39,597 nucleotides of DNA from an uncultured Dokdonia sp. (GTDB lineage Bacteria; Bacteroidota; Bacteroidia; Flavobacteriales; Flavobacteriaceae): assembly GCF_937910895.1 (NCBI RefSeq), contig NZ_CALEMI010000124.1, positions 1 through 39,597 of the forward strand, in the 5' to 3' direction. Of this stretch, positions 10,205 through 19,288 are shown in pieces. The position numbers and the translations under genes were made by a program. The notes below the pieces were generated by a model. It saw only the letters and a list, made by a program, of their open reading frames with translations, did not search any database and was not told the DNA's origin. Within the stretch, counting starts at the first letter, position 1; each line of letters opens with the position of its first letter.

Positions 10205-10834
10205 CTAACTTATAGAGGTAGTTTGTTCATTAACGAATTCTATAATCTCTTCTGGAGATACATACAATCGTTTTATTTTATTTTTGTACTCATCCGATAA
10301 TTCTGTATGGTTGAGAATAAAGTTTTTGGTTGCTAGAATATAGTCTTTCATTTGATGTTGGACAGCAAAACGATCTGCTCTCTGTTCTGCTTTTTTTATA
10401 AATGAACTCGAAAATAAATATCCTATTCCAAAAGCAACTAAATTCAAGGAACTCCTGTCGATATAATCCATAATATGCCCTAACTCATGACCCAACCATC
10501 CAACCATGACTTCTGTTGGTATATTTGCCGTTGAAAGTTCTTTGCCTTTAATCCCAAAGCTTCGACTAATAAAAATGATGTATTTGCGCTCACTTTTTTT
10601 ATTCAACAGACTCAAAAACTCAGGTTGCGCTTTCATGATTGAAGAACTTACCTTTTTAGTAAATCGAAATTCGATAGGGACTGAAATTAATTCAGGATAA
10701 AAAGAAAGTGCTGTTTTAGCCTCTTCTGTTAACTCTGAAGGAATTATTTTATTAGTGAATGAGATGAATTTTTTTGTTTTAGGGATCATTAAAATACAAA
10801 TAAGTAATTTAGATTGCAAGGTACGAGAACTCAT
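10205..10834 (-). CDS. Small HELGH zinc metallopeptidase-like protein
   Basis: A 209-aa protein with a gluzincin active site: HELGH at residues 116-120 and a downstream Glu in KKAEQRAD (E150) as third zinc ligand, followed by an M48-like helix. A hydrophobic stretch (NLVAFGIGYLFSSSF) lies between them. The N-terminus is uncertain. The first ATG gives MSSRTLQ, but a second ATG at 10788 (MIPKTKKF) gives 194 aa and may be the true start. The substrate is unknown. It lies 4 nt upstream of the adenylating-enzyme gene, so the two probably act in one process. It is shorter than typical M48 proteases. Confidence 0.7.
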   Translation of the reverse strand: MSSRTLQSKLLICILMIPKTKKFISFTNKIIPSELTEEAKTALSFYPELISVPIEFRFTKKVSSSIMKAQPEFLSLLNKKSERKYIIFISRSFGIKGKELSTANIPTEVMVGWLGHELGHIMDYIDRSSLNLVAFGIGYLFSSSFIKKAEQRADRFAVQHQMKDYILATKNFILNHTELSDEYKNKIKRLYVSPEEIIEFVNEQTTSIS

Positions 10835-11007
10835 TTAATTATTGAATCCATACGAGACAAATGATAGCTCATCCAGTAATTACACTGTCAAATTTATGGT
10901 GATACGCATTTTTTTAATTCTTACATCTCAAAGTTATTTACTTGATTTTCTAAAATGTTGGTTAGTCTTTTTAAGTGCCGTCAAAAATCGCAGTTTTATA
11001 AAAGATT

Positions 11008-12153
11008 TTACTCTTCACGTATCAAATGAAACGCTCCATCTATTAAAACTTTTGAATCTTTTATTTCGTCGGTGTTTTTTATGGATACAAAATCATCATA
11101 GGTGTTTTCTACATCAACTTGTCGCTGATTAAAATAATATCCTTCCTCCGTTTCTTGGTCCAATTGCAAAACATAAAATAAAGCATCAATTTCTACTACT
11201 GCTGTTTCTGGCAACGCTTTCGCGAAAGCGGACTCCGTAATAATTGTAGCTTCTACAAACATACCTGTTAAGAAATTTACACCTGCCTCGTTCTCTATGT
11301 GTCCATGTACTTTGATGGTTCTATTTTTCTCAATGGCAGTTCCTATAAGGAACACTTCTGCCTTGTAGGTCTCCGTGGAAGATTCTGGAATGTTGAAATT
11401 GATTTCTTGCCCTTTTTGTAACTTTAAAATATCTTTTTCAAACACCGATAATTCCAAGTGAATATGGTCATTATCTATAATTTCCAGGATAGCAGTAGCG
11501 GGGGAAACATAGGTGCCTCTGCTGACTTGAACCTTTGTAATACTTCCCGAAATAGGCGCATAAATGGTCACTATCGAATTAATATTTCCAGCCTCAACGG
11601 AAGCAGGTGAAATATGGAGCATCTGTAATTGCTTGCGTAATCCGTTGTGGCGTGCTTTTGCCGTTTTATAGGCACTCTCTGCTTGTAGAAAACTTTTCTG
11701 CGAAGTGATATTCTCTGCTTTCATGGTTTTCTGCCTCTCAAACTCAGAGTGTAAGTAGGTAAGTTGCTCGTGTACTTCCATATATTCTTGCTGTAGCGAT
11801 ACAAAATCAGGATTTTCAATGGTGACCAGTTTCTGCCCTTTACGCACTTTATCACCTATTAATAGGGGAGTGGTTTTAATATAACCACCCATCGTAGCAT
11901 TGACAACTGCACGATTTTCTGGTGGCACGTCAATCATTCCTGTTGTTTTTACCGTGATAGGAAACGATTTTTCTTCCAAGTTTCCTAGCATCATATTGCT
12001 GTTTTTAAATTGTGCTTTGGAAACAAAAATCCGAGCATCTGTTGTAGTTTCATTCTGTAGGTCTGCCTGCTCGTTGGTTACTTCTTTATCGCCACACGCA
12101 ATGAGCGAAAGGGTTATAGTTACTACGACTATGTTATATATAATACGTTGCAT
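11008..12153 (-). CDS. czcB: RND metal-efflux periplasmic adaptor lipoprotein (CzcB/CusB type), module 1
   Basis: The membrane-fusion subunit that links the inner-membrane RND pump to the outer-membrane channel. It has 381 aa. The signal peptide ends in lipobox LIAC (Cys20), so it is probably lipid-anchored. A barrel-sandwich half (VNATMGGYIKTTPLLIGDKVRKGQKL) precedes a helical hairpin (about residues 120-175), then the second half (IYAPISGSITKVQVSRGTYV) and a beta-barrel domain. Residues 309-313 are AFAKA from the recurring palindrome. Its start is 10 bp from the CzcA-CzcC stop. The adaptor at 28138-29331 is its counterpart in module 2. Confidence 0.9.
   Translation of the reverse strand: MQRIIYNIVVVTITLSLIACGDKEVTNEQADLQNETTTDARIFVSKAQFKNSNMMLGNLEEKSFPITVKTTGMIDVPPENRAVVNATMGGYIKTTPLLIGDKVRKGQKLVTIENPDFVSLQQEYMEVHEQLTYLHSEFERQKTMKAENITSQKSFLQAESAYKTAKARHNGLRKQLQMLHISPASVEAGNINSIVTIYAPISGSITKVQVSRGTYVSPATAILEIIDNDHIHLELSVFEKDILKLQKGQEINFNIPESSTETYKAEVFLIGTAIEKNRTIKVHGHIENEAGVNFLTGMFVEATIITESAFAKALPETAVVEIDALFYVLQLDQETEEGYYFNQRQVDVENTYDDFVSIKNTDEIKDSKVLIDGAFHLIREE
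11215..11230. repeat. Iterated palindrome, copy 3
   Basis: A perfect CGCTTTCGCGAAAGCG in the CzcB gene of module 1, read as AFAKA at residues 309-313. Confidence 0.9.
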
Positions 12154-12163
12154 AAAGCTTGAT

Positions 12164-15100
12164 TTATAAGGTGATATGGTTGATGTTGATGATGATGGTA
12201 TTGTATTCTTTTAGCTTGTCTAAGTACTCGAGCTTGACCTCATACGCACTTTCAATACTTTGGATGTATTGGTAAAAGTCTATTTCGCCATTTCTAAAAC
12301 TACCGTTTGCCGTTTTTAGAATTTCATCAGACAGTGCAGTACCTTCTTCTTCATAATAGGTAAGTGCTGTACGTATCTGTTCTAATTGCATCTGAAGTGC
12401 ATTCAATTTAGCTTGAAGTTGAATGGTATATTCATTAGAGACTTCGGTGGCGATTTCTTCGGCAATACCCGCAGCTTTGATCTTAGATGACTGTCCTCCA
12501 AACAAAAGCGGAATCTTTACGCCCACTTGGTAACCGTACAAAGTAGAGTTCAATCCAGTATTGGTTCCTTGAAAGTAATTGAGGCTGATGTCTGGTAAAA
12601 GCTGTTGTTTCTCAAACCTTCGTTGGGCTTGCAATAGCGAAATTCTATCCTGATAATATCTCAATTCTGCGCTGGAAGCAATATCTAAGGTACGAAGTGG
12701 CACTTTTAAAATAAGCTCCTTCGCAATGATCAATGAATCTTCTGGCTGAACAATCTTTATAATGTCATTGTACGCCAATAACACATTTTTCTGAGACGCT
12801 ACATACTGAAGATTGATTTGTTTTTGCTTGGAAGCCGCGGTTATCTTTTCCAAATAATTGGTCTCACCTAGTTCAAAACGCCTGGCCGCAATGGTAGCAA
12901 AGTTAGAATACAAGCTATCTAAGGTGTTGAGTACATGCTCTTTTTCTTTTGCAATTTGATAGGTATAATAGGCAGTTGTTAGGTTGCGCTCTATGGCTTT
13001 CTTTTGAATCTCATATCGGCTGGTCGCTATGGCGACATTGGCTTGATTGACTTTCTTTTCAGAGAAATATACCGTTGGAAATCTAAAATCTTGCTGAATC
13101 CCAAAAACACGTATAGGCTCATTATTTACTGCCAGATTATTTTCATCAAATTCGTAATACACCTGTGTTTTATCAAAACTAAACGCACTATTTACAAGCG
13201 CATCCGATTGATCTACTTCAAGACGATTTCCCTGAAGACCCGCATTATTTTCAAGTGCTAATGGAAGTAATGCCTCAAGATTTAGTGGATTTTCTTGCGC
13301 ATGGCTACTCAGCGTAACTAGAAATAGTACTACACTTAATGTAGCCACATTCTTGCCTTTAGATCTTTTCTTTTCCTCTTTAGGACTATTAAAATAGGCA
13401 TACAAAACTGGGAGTACTACTAAGGTAAGTAGCGTAGCGGTAATCAAACCACCTATGACCACAGTCGCTAGTGGGCGTTGTACTTCGGCGCCTGCATTGG
13501 TAGAAATCGCCATTGGTAAAAATCCTAATGCCGCTGCCATGGCGGTGAGCAACACCGCACGTAATCTATCCTTTGTTCCTTGTTTGATAAGTGCCTCCAT
13601 AGAGTCGAATTTTTCTTCCTTTTTAAGTTCTTTAAAATGCTCGATGAGTACAATCCCGTTTAAAACGGCAATTCCAAAGAGGGCAATAAAACCAACCCCT
13701 GCAGAGATACTAAAAGGCAAATCCCGTATCCATAATAACAAAACGCCACCTACTGCGGAGAGGGGAATCGCAGAGTAAATCATCAAGGCTTCCTTCACCG
13801 ATTTAAAAGCGAAGTAGAGTAAAATAAAAATCAGAATTAAGGCAATAGGCACTGCCACCATGAGTCGTGCTTTGGCACTTTGTAAATTTTCAAATTGTCC
13901 TCCGTACGTAATGGAATAGCCTATTGGTAGTTTTATGTTTTTAGAAATTAATTGTTGTACATCATTTACGACAGATTGTAAATCTCGATTACGAACATTA
14001 ATCCCCACAACAATTCTGCGTCGCGTATCATCTCGTGCTATTTTGGCTGCTCCTTTTTGATACGAAATCGTGGCTAATTCACTCAAAGGAATTTTACCAC
14101 CATTAGGTACATCGATGTATAAATTTTTGAGATCATCAATGTCTTGTCGTTTTTGTTTGTCTAATCTCACCACAAGATCAAAACGTTTTTCGCCCTCAAA
14201 AACACTTCCTGTGGTTTTACCAGCAAAGCCTAACGCTACCATATCATTTACCTCTTGGATGTTAAGTCCATAGCGTGCGATTTTTCTTCTATCAAACGTT
14301 ACATTCATTTCAGGAAGACCTGCTATTTTCTCCACCGAAATATCTGCGGCTCCAGGTACGTCTTTAATTAAAGCGCCTATTTCATTTCCTTTTTTTACCA
14401 ACATATCAAGATCATCACCAAAAATCTTAATCGCAATATCTGCGCGTACTCCTGTGATGAGTTCGTTAAAACGCATCTCGATAGGTTGGGTAAATTCTAC
14501 TTCCATCCCAGGAATAATAGCCAGCGCTTCTTTAAACTTGTCTGCTAACTCGTCTTTGGAAGTCGCAGAAGTCCACTCGCTTTTTGGTTTCAGGACAATA
14601 ATCACATCACTTTCTTCCATAGACATCGGGTCTGTGGGGACTTCGGCGGCACCTATTCGGGTGACCACTTGCTTGACTTCTGGAAATTGTTCAAGTAAAA
14701 TCTGTTCAATTTCGGTGGTGATTTTTACGGTATTACTTAAAGACGTTCCCGTTTTAAGTATAGGCTGAATCACAAAATCGCCCTCGTCTAGCGTAGGGAC
14801 AAATTCACCTCCCATCGTAGCATACAGATACACAGAAATTGCCAGTAACAGTCCTGCAATACCAAGCACCCATCGTTTACTTTCTAATGCCCAATGAATC
14901 ACAGGCGCATACATCTTATTTAGCCACTTCATGAGGCGTACCGAGATATTTTTGTCTGATGCCTTAGAGGGTTTTAGAAATAAAGAAGCGGCTACAGGCA
15001 CATACGTAAAGCACAGTAACATAGCGCCAATTAAGGCAAAACTAAACGTCAGCGCCATAGGTTTAAACATTTTACCCTCTACACCAGAAAGCGAGAGAAT

Positions 15101-16498
15101 GGGGATAAATACAATTAAAATAATGAGCTGCCCAAAAATGGCAGAGTTCATCATCTTTGAGGCGCCTGTAAACGTGATTTTATCTTTGATAGCTTGTTGT
15201 TCCGCTTTCGCGAAAGCGTATAACTCCTCTTTCTTTTGCGTCATTTGAAAGGCGATAAACTCAACGATAATCACCGCTCCATCGATAATGATCCCGAAGT
15301 CAATAGCACCCAGGCTCATCAGGTTGGCATCAACCCCAAAAATATACATCAATGACAAAGCAAACAGTAAACACAAAGGAATTACGGAGGCGACCACCAA
15401 TCCAGAACGCAGGTTTCCTAAAAGTAATACGACTACAAAGACGACAATCAAACAGCCTAAAATTAAGTTTTCAGAAACGGTAAACGTTGTTTTGGCAATG
15501 AGTTCGCTTCGATCCAAAAAAGCATTGATATACACTCCTTCAGGCAATGATTTTGAAATCACATTCACCCGTTCCTTCACCGCTTCAATTACTTTTTTAG
15601 AATTAGCATCTTTAAGCATCATGACCTGTCCGAGTACTTTTTCACCTTCGCCATTGCCAGTGATAGCCCCAAAACGGATAGCACTGCCAAAACTAACCGT
15701 AGCGACATCTTTTATGTAAATAGGGAAGTTTCCCTCGTTCTTTACTACGATATCATTAATGTCTTCAAAGGAAGAAATTAAGCCCTCACCCCGAATAAAA
15801 AAAGCTTGATTGACCTTCTCAATATAACCGCCACCTGAGATACTGTTATTCATTTCTAATGCGGTTAGGACTTCACTAGCGGTGATGTCCATAGCGTTTA
15901 GCTTTTCGGTGTCAATGGCAACTTGATATTGTTTTAAAAAGCCTCCCCACGTATTTACTTCTACCACACCAGGAATGCCTGAAAGTTGGCGCTTTACGAT
16001 CCAGTCTTGAATAGTGCGTAAGTCTTCGGCAGTGTACTGGTCTTTGAATTCAGGTTTGACATCTAGAGTGTATTGGTAAATCTCACCCAAACCTGTTGTA
16101 ATAGGTCCCATTTCTGGCGTTCCGAAGCCTTCGGGAATTTTTTCTGAAGCCGATTTGATTTTTTCGGCAATCAACTGTCTTGGCAAGTAGGTTCCCATAG
16201 CATCGTCAAAGACAATGGTCACTACGGACAAGCCAAACTTAGACACTGAACGAATCTCCTGAACTCCAGGTAAATTAGCCATTTCTAACTCTACAGGGTA
16301 GGTGATGAACTGCTCCATGTCCTGTGTAGAAAGATTGCGAGAGGTGGTAATGACTTGCACCTGATTATTGGTCACATCTGGGACAGCGCCAATGGGAATT
16401 TGAGATAAGGAATACAGCCCAAATCCTATGATAAAGGTTGTAAATAAAAGAACAATGAACTTATTCTTTATACTGAAATTGATGATATAAGATAGCAT
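12164..16498 (-). CDS. czcA: CzcA-CzcC fusion: heavy-metal RND pump joined to outer-membrane factor, module 1
   Basis: A 1444-aa protein. Residues 1-~1045 are a complete heavy-metal RND pump (HME family) that exports divalent or monovalent metal ions with proton influx. Visible marks are the N-terminal TM1, GAVPDVTNNQVQV, the TM4 charged motif DFGIIIDGAVIIVE and the C-terminal TM8-12 block (GIAVLNGIVLIEHF). After TM12 a basic linker (KEEKKRSKGK) leads into a signal-peptide-like segment ending SSHAQ (about 1066). About 378 residues of TolC/CzcC-type outer-membrane factor with long helices follow. The fusion is intact with no frameshift, and the same architecture occurs at 29336-33757. AFAKA at residues 428-432 comes from the palindrome. 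Metal specificity cannot be fixed; Zn/Co/Cd or Cu/Ag are the options. Confidence 0.93.
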   Translation of the reverse strand: MLSYIINFSIKNKFIVLLFTTFIIGFGLYSLSQIPIGAVPDVTNNQVQVITTSRNLSTQDMEQFITYPVELEMANLPGVQEIRSVSKFGLSVVTIVFDDAMGTYLPRQLIAEKIKSASEKIPEGFGTPEMGPITTGLGEIYQYTLDVKPEFKDQYTAEDLRTIQDWIVKRQLSGIPGVVEVNTWGGFLKQYQVAIDTEKLNAMDITASEVLTALEMNNSISGGGYIEKVNQAFFIRGEGLISSFEDINDIVVKNEGNFPIYIKDVATVSFGSAIRFGAITGNGEGEKVLGQVMMLKDANSKKVIEAVKERVNVISKSLPEGVYINAFLDRSELIAKTTFTVSENLILGCLIVVFVVVLLLGNLRSGLVVASVIPLCLLFALSLMYIFGVDANLMSLGAIDFGIIIDGAVIIVEFIAFQMTQKKEELYAFAKAEQQAIKDKITFTGASKMMNSAIFGQLIILIVFIPILSLSGVEGKMFKPMALTFSFALIGAMLLCFTYVPVAASLFLKPSKASDKNISVRLMKWLNKMYAPVIHWALESKRWVLGIAGLLLAISVYLYATMGGEFVPTLDEGDFVIQPILKTGTSLSNTVKITTEIEQILLEQFPEVKQVVTRIGAAEVPTDPMSMEESDVIIVLKPKSEWTSATSKDELADKFKEALAIIPGMEVEFTQPIEMRFNELITGVRADIAIKIFGDDLDMLVKKGNEIGALIKDVPGAADISVEKIAGLPEMNVTFDRRKIARYGLNIQEVNDMVALGFAGKTTGSVFEGEKRFDLVVRLDKQKRQDIDDLKNLYIDVPNGGKIPLSELATISYQKGAAKIARDDTRRRIVVGINVRNRDLQSVVNDVQQLISKNIKLPIGYSITYGGQFENLQSAKARLMVAVPIALILIFILLYFAFKSVKEALMIYSAIPLSAVGGVLLLWIRDLPFSISAGVGFIALFGIAVLNGIVLIEHFKELKKEEKFDSMEALIKQGTKDRLRAVLLTAMAAALGFLPMAISTNAGAEVQRPLATVVIGGLITATLLTLVVLPVLYAYFNSPKEEKKRSKGKNVATLSVVLFLVTLSSHAQENPLNLEALLPLALENNAGLQGNRLEVDQSDALVNSAFSFDKTQVYYEFDENNLAVNNEPIRVFGIQQDFRFPTVYFSEKKVNQANVAIATSRYEIQKKAIERNLTTAYYTYQIAKEKEHVLNTLDSLYSNFATIAARRFELGETNYLEKITAASKQKQINLQYVASQKNVLLAYNDIIKIVQPEDSLIIAKELILKVPLRTLDIASSAELRYYQDRISLLQAQRRFEKQQLLPDISLNYFQGTNTGLNSTLYGYQVGVKIPLLFGGQSSKIKAAGIAEEIATEVSNEYTIQLQAKLNALQMQLEQIRTALTYYEEEGTALSDEILKTANGSFRNGEIDFYQYIQSIESAYEVKLEYLDKLKEYNTIIININHITL
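15203..15218. repeat. Iterated palindrome, copy 4
   Basis: A perfect CGCTTTCGCGAAAGCG in the first CzcA-CzcC gene, read as AFAKA at residues 428-432, in the cytoplasmic loop after the TM4 region. Confidence 0.9.
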
Positions 16499-16576
16499 TT
16501 TTCATAAAATAATAAACATTAACAGCTCCAATGGCACACAATTGCGAATGGAAACTAACTAGTTGAACTATGTATT

Positions 16577-16975
16577 TTATGAGTGCCGTGGCGGCTGGAA
16601 TAACCCTTCTAGATGAAGTGATGATGAAGGCTCCTGATAAAAGAATTGATGTGATTTATATTCTGTAAACTCAGGAATTTTAAATTCGTCTTTGGTAGTA
16701 ATGGCTATAAAAGCGCTCATACAAGATACATGAGACTGATGCTGAAAGGGCAATTGCTCGTGGTCATCTTTTTCTTCCTGATGTTCTTTATTGTGCGCTA
16801 CTTTCAACTCACCATAATGTTTTGAGATAAAAACAAATACATTATCTCCATACTGCTCACTATGAAATTGTGCGTGCTCAATAAAATCATCTATCTGAGA
16901 TAGATCGTTGATACTAAGTCCCATACTTTGTATCAGGATAAAAAAAGAAAATGATATGGCGAATAGTTTGCTCAC
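16577..16975 (-). CDS. Small exported His-rich protein with C-terminal QPPR, module 1
   Basis: I do not recognise a named family. It has 132 aa from a GTG start. A hydrophobic signal-like N-terminus (SKLFAISFSFFILIQ) is followed by an acidic/His-rich stretch (HNKEHQEEKDDHEQ, HQSHVSC) and a C-terminal LEGLFQPPRHS. It is 78 bp upstream of the CzcA-CzcC gene. The gene at 33878-34273 occupies the same position in module 2, has the same length and layout, and ends LESLLQPPRA, so the two are paralogues. The GTG at 16975 was chosen because it aligns with the paralogue's ATG; another in-frame GTG at 16981 is possible. A periplasmic metal-binding or chaperone role, like CusF in other systems, is my inference. 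Confidence 0.7.
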   Translation of the reverse strand: MSKLFAISFSFFILIQSMGLSINDLSQIDDFIEHAQFHSEQYGDNVFVFISKHYGELKVAHNKEHQEEKDDHEQLPFQHQSHVSCMSAFIAITTKDEFKIPEFTEYKSHQFFYQEPSSSLHLEGLFQPPRHS

Positions 16976-16980
16976 TATCA

Positions 16981-16988
16981 CAAATATA
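16981..16988 (-). promoter_or_regulatory. Candidate -7 element TATATTTG for metal module 1
   Basis: An exact match to the Bacteroidetes TAnnTTTG -7 element on the - strand, only a few bases from the GTG start at 16975. It implies a very short or absent leader. No good -33 TTG was found at 19-21 bp. Confidence 0.4.
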
Positions 16989-17247
16989 GTGAATTTTAAT
17001 TTTTGGAAATAGCTTAGATACAGTACGAAAAAGGAGGGGTTTTATTTCTACCTTATTAATAACTCTGCTGTCAGTTGGAGTGGTGCTAAGAACAGCTAGT
17101 TGTCAAGACAAGATGACATATCCTTTGAGCCCTCTGAATCTTACGTGATAAAGTAGGAGTGGAGAGGTTGCTAAATTTTTTAAATATGACTAGTAATTAG
17201 TAATATAACTATAGGATAAATAAACTCACTAAAGAATTTTCATAATT
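16989..17247. other. Non-coding gap with boundary repeat A
   Basis: No supported gene. It contains direct-repeat copy A (17108-17172). On the + strand a short open frame reads like a signal peptide into this repeat but has no start codon and soon stops. Confidence 0.5.
17108..17172 (+). repeat. 65-bp direct repeat, copy A (left flank of RiPP operon)
   Basis: About 60 of 66 aligned positions match copy B at 21083-21148, with a single 1-base gap. Both begin ACAAGATGACATATCCTTTG and end GAGGTTGCT. The two copies bracket the whole precursor-to-lipoprotein operon, about 3.97 kb apart, in the same orientation. Confidence 0.85.
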
Positions 17248-17970
17248 TTAGTCGTTAGAAAACTTTAAAATATTTTTATCATTTTTGAGATTATCAATAA
17301 TTTCTTGAATTTCATCTGTTGAAAATATCTCTTTATGATCAAGTTGGAGATATCTAAAAGTAGAATCTTTTTTGGGTTTAATTAATATAATATTACCATA
17401 ATTTAAATCAAACATTTTCATATTAACTATTGCATGAGAATTACCTTCATAGGCTTTAAAAGCTACATAATCAAATTGATCATTCTTGGTTTTAAATACC
17501 CCTTGTCCAATGTAATCAGGATGATTTCTTGAAACAATCATATTGGAAATTTGATTGGTGAGATCAGTATCTATATAATCAGTAAAAATTCCAATTAAAA
17601 AAAATACTTCATCGTTTTTTTCTTTTAATAGATGGCTATTTAATGAGCTTTTATTGATGAAAAAGTAATTAAAGAAGACGTCGTTTCCATTAAATTTAGA
17701 AAACTTACTAGAAGAACCAACTCCCTTGAACCCATCTTTTTTGAAAAGATCATATTTAGATACAGGGAATACACCATATTTGAAAGGTAATATTCCCTTA
17801 TCGGTCAAAAAACTTTTATCAAATTCGAGTAACCCATAATCCCAAGTTAGAGAATCGTATTGATTTTTTAAGTGATTTTTATAATTTGGCTGAGCCATCT
17901 CTCTGTTTTTAGTAGGAATACAAGATGTGAAAACGAATATCAATAAAAATATATATTTATTTGATAACAT
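17248..17970 (-). CDS. Lipoprotein of unknown function in the RiPP operon
   Basis: I do not recognise the family. It has 240 aa with a short signal peptide and lipobox VFTSC, so it is probably a periplasm- or surface-facing lipoprotein. The mature part is rich in Lys, Asp, Phe and Tyr with no cysteine besides the lipid anchor. It starts 18 bp after the stop of the SPASM protein gene and is the last gene before direct-repeat copy A, so it appears to belong to the peptide system. A role in immunity, or in handling of the exported peptide, is inference from position only. Its AT-rich coding matches the rest of the operon. Confidence 0.7.
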   Translation of the reverse strand: MLSNKYIFLLIFVFTSCIPTKNREMAQPNYKNHLKNQYDSLTWDYGLLEFDKSFLTDKGILPFKYGVFPVSKYDLFKKDGFKGVGSSSKFSKFNGNDVFFNYFFINKSSLNSHLLKEKNDEVFFLIGIFTDYIDTDLTNQISNMIVSRNHPDYIGQGVFKTKNDQFDYVAFKAYEGNSHAIVNMKMFDLNYGNIILIKPKKDSTFRYLQLDHKEIFSTDEIQEIIDNLKNDKNILKFSND

Positions 17971-17988
17971 AATAAAATTTTAAAATGT

Positions 17989-19092
17989 TTAATTATTCTC
18001 GTACGCCTTAATAGCCTTTGCTTTTAAGGGGTTTTTGCTCCATTCTTCCCATTTCCCAGTATAAGGATCATATCCACATTTTAAAGGCTTTGATATATCC
18101 AAACCTTGCTTATTTATGTGTGTCCTCTCTGTGTAAGCTCTACAATCAGTACATATATATCTAAACTCACAATCCTGACATATATTTATTTGATCTTTAT
18201 TGATGTTCCAGTATTTCTTAAAGCTTGTATTTGCTGTTATTTCTTTTAGTGAATTAGATTTTATATTGCCATAGCTTTTAGACATTGAGGGGCAATTCTT
18301 TATTTCACCATTAACGTCAATAGATATTTTTTTATACAAGCAGGAATTAAAATTGATATTCTCTGATGTCCCATAAATATCTCTTATAACCAAACTTTTT
18401 TCATTGATTATACCGCAACATTTATTTGAATGAATTTTTTGGGTAGTAAAAATGATTATCCGAGTACCTATATTAGTAAATAACTCTTCGTCTTTAACTA
18501 TTTTGTTTTCAATACTACTATGAATATAAATTTTAGTAATTATTGGAAATTTAAACATTAATGATTTTAATTTTTTAGTAAAATCAGAGCAATCTTCATA
18601 TTGAAGAAGTAAAGTTATACCTCTAAGACTATTACATTTAAAATTTTCGAATAATTCAAATATAAGAGCAAGATTCATAATCGAGTAGCTTCTAATTTCT
18701 ATGAACCTACAGTCCAAATCATCTAGTTGCTGAATGATTTTCTTAAGGCTATTTATGTCAGAATCTTTATGTATTTCGATGATAGAATTATTAATCTTTT
18801 CTGTAGAGTAAAAATTTGACGAAATCTTAGGAAACTCATGTAAGCTATCTGTTAATTCTCCTAAGTCATTTTCAATTATAAAATTTATAAATGCAGTAGT
18901 TTCAGACTCACTATAAGTTTCCTTAATTACTTCAATAGTTTTTTTTCTAAAATCTTCTATTAAAGAAAAATAAGAACACGGTAAGCTATATATGTTTTTT
19001 CTAGACGTATCCATGAGCAACATGTTTTTAGCTCCTAAGACTGAAATAACATCAGTATAAATGAGTAAATATCTCTTAGTATCAATCATCAA
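17989..19092 (-). CDS. gwsS: Grasp-with-spasm system SPASM-domain protein (GwsS-like)
   Basis: A 367-aa protein whose C-terminal third is a SPASM domain that should bind auxiliary Fe-S clusters: C251, C267 (NGEIKNCPSM), C305, C308, C314, C317 and C339 (LKCGYDPYTGKWEEW). The N-terminal ~240 residues have no CxxxCxxC radical-SAM cluster motif; there is only a lone CC pair at 225-226. This matches the grasp-with-spasm maturase family (TIGR04193 as I recall it), which accompanies an ATP-grasp ligase and a GG-leader precursor. Its start overlaps the upstream 68-aa ORF by 11 bp, suggesting translational coupling. The chemistry is not established. It may recognise the leader or scaffold the ligase. 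Confidence 0.8.
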   Translation of the reverse strand: MMIDTKRYLLIYTDVISVLGAKNMLLMDTSRKNIYSLPCSYFSLIEDFRKKTIEVIKETYSESETTAFINFIIENDLGELTDSLHEFPKISSNFYSTEKINNSIIEIHKDSDINSLKKIIQQLDDLDCRFIEIRSYSIMNLALIFELFENFKCNSLRGITLLLQYEDCSDFTKKLKSLMFKFPIITKIYIHSSIENKIVKDEELFTNIGTRIIIFTTQKIHSNKCCGIINEKSLVIRDIYGTSENINFNSCLYKKISIDVNGEIKNCPSMSKSYGNIKSNSLKEITANTSFKKYWNINKDQINICQDCEFRYICTDCRAYTERTHINKQGLDISKPLKCGYDPYTGKWEEWSKNPLKAKAIKAYENN

Positions 19093-19288
19093 ATTTTATA
19101 TCATAATTAATTATTGTCGATATGTGTTTATCATTATTCACATAATATTCACGACCATTAACTCTTTTACTTGGATAAGAATAAACAGATTCATCTACTG
19201 AATCAATCTCATTGTATAAAATAAAATTCAGGAATAATGGCAAATTATTCTTTTTTAATTTTAGGGTCTTTACCTTTGGTTGTTTCAT
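19082..19288 (-). CDS. Small protein between the ATP-grasp and SPASM genes
   Basis: A 68-aa ORF of unknown function. It overlaps the end of the ATP-grasp gene by 44 bp and the start of the SPASM gene by 11 bp, exactly filling the gap between them. The first ATG gives MKQPKVKTLK. An in-frame TTG just after the ATP-grasp stop could also start it. It has a short hydrophobic stretch (LPLFLNFILY), then SVDESVYSYPSKRVNG and a Lys/Asp-rich end. Its protein-like composition and the coupling support a real gene. It could be a recognition or partner protein, or a second substrate, since it has Ser/Thr and acidic residues. No family was recognised. Confidence 0.55.
   Translation of the reverse strand: MKQPKVKTLKLKKNNLPLFLNFILYNEIDSVDESVYSYPSKRVNGREYYVNNDKHISTIINYDIKFDD

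Noticed and set aside
10842-11132. 96-aa + strand ORF
   Set aside because: It overlaps the 3' end of czcB antisense, has a low-complexity, Phe/Leu-rich translation and no recognisable motif; best taken as chance.
17000-17142. + strand frame that reads like a lipoprotein signal peptide (LLSVGVVLRTASCQDK) into repeat A
   Set aside because: It has no start codon and stops within the repeat, and copy B lacks the same frame; probably coincidence or very old remnant.
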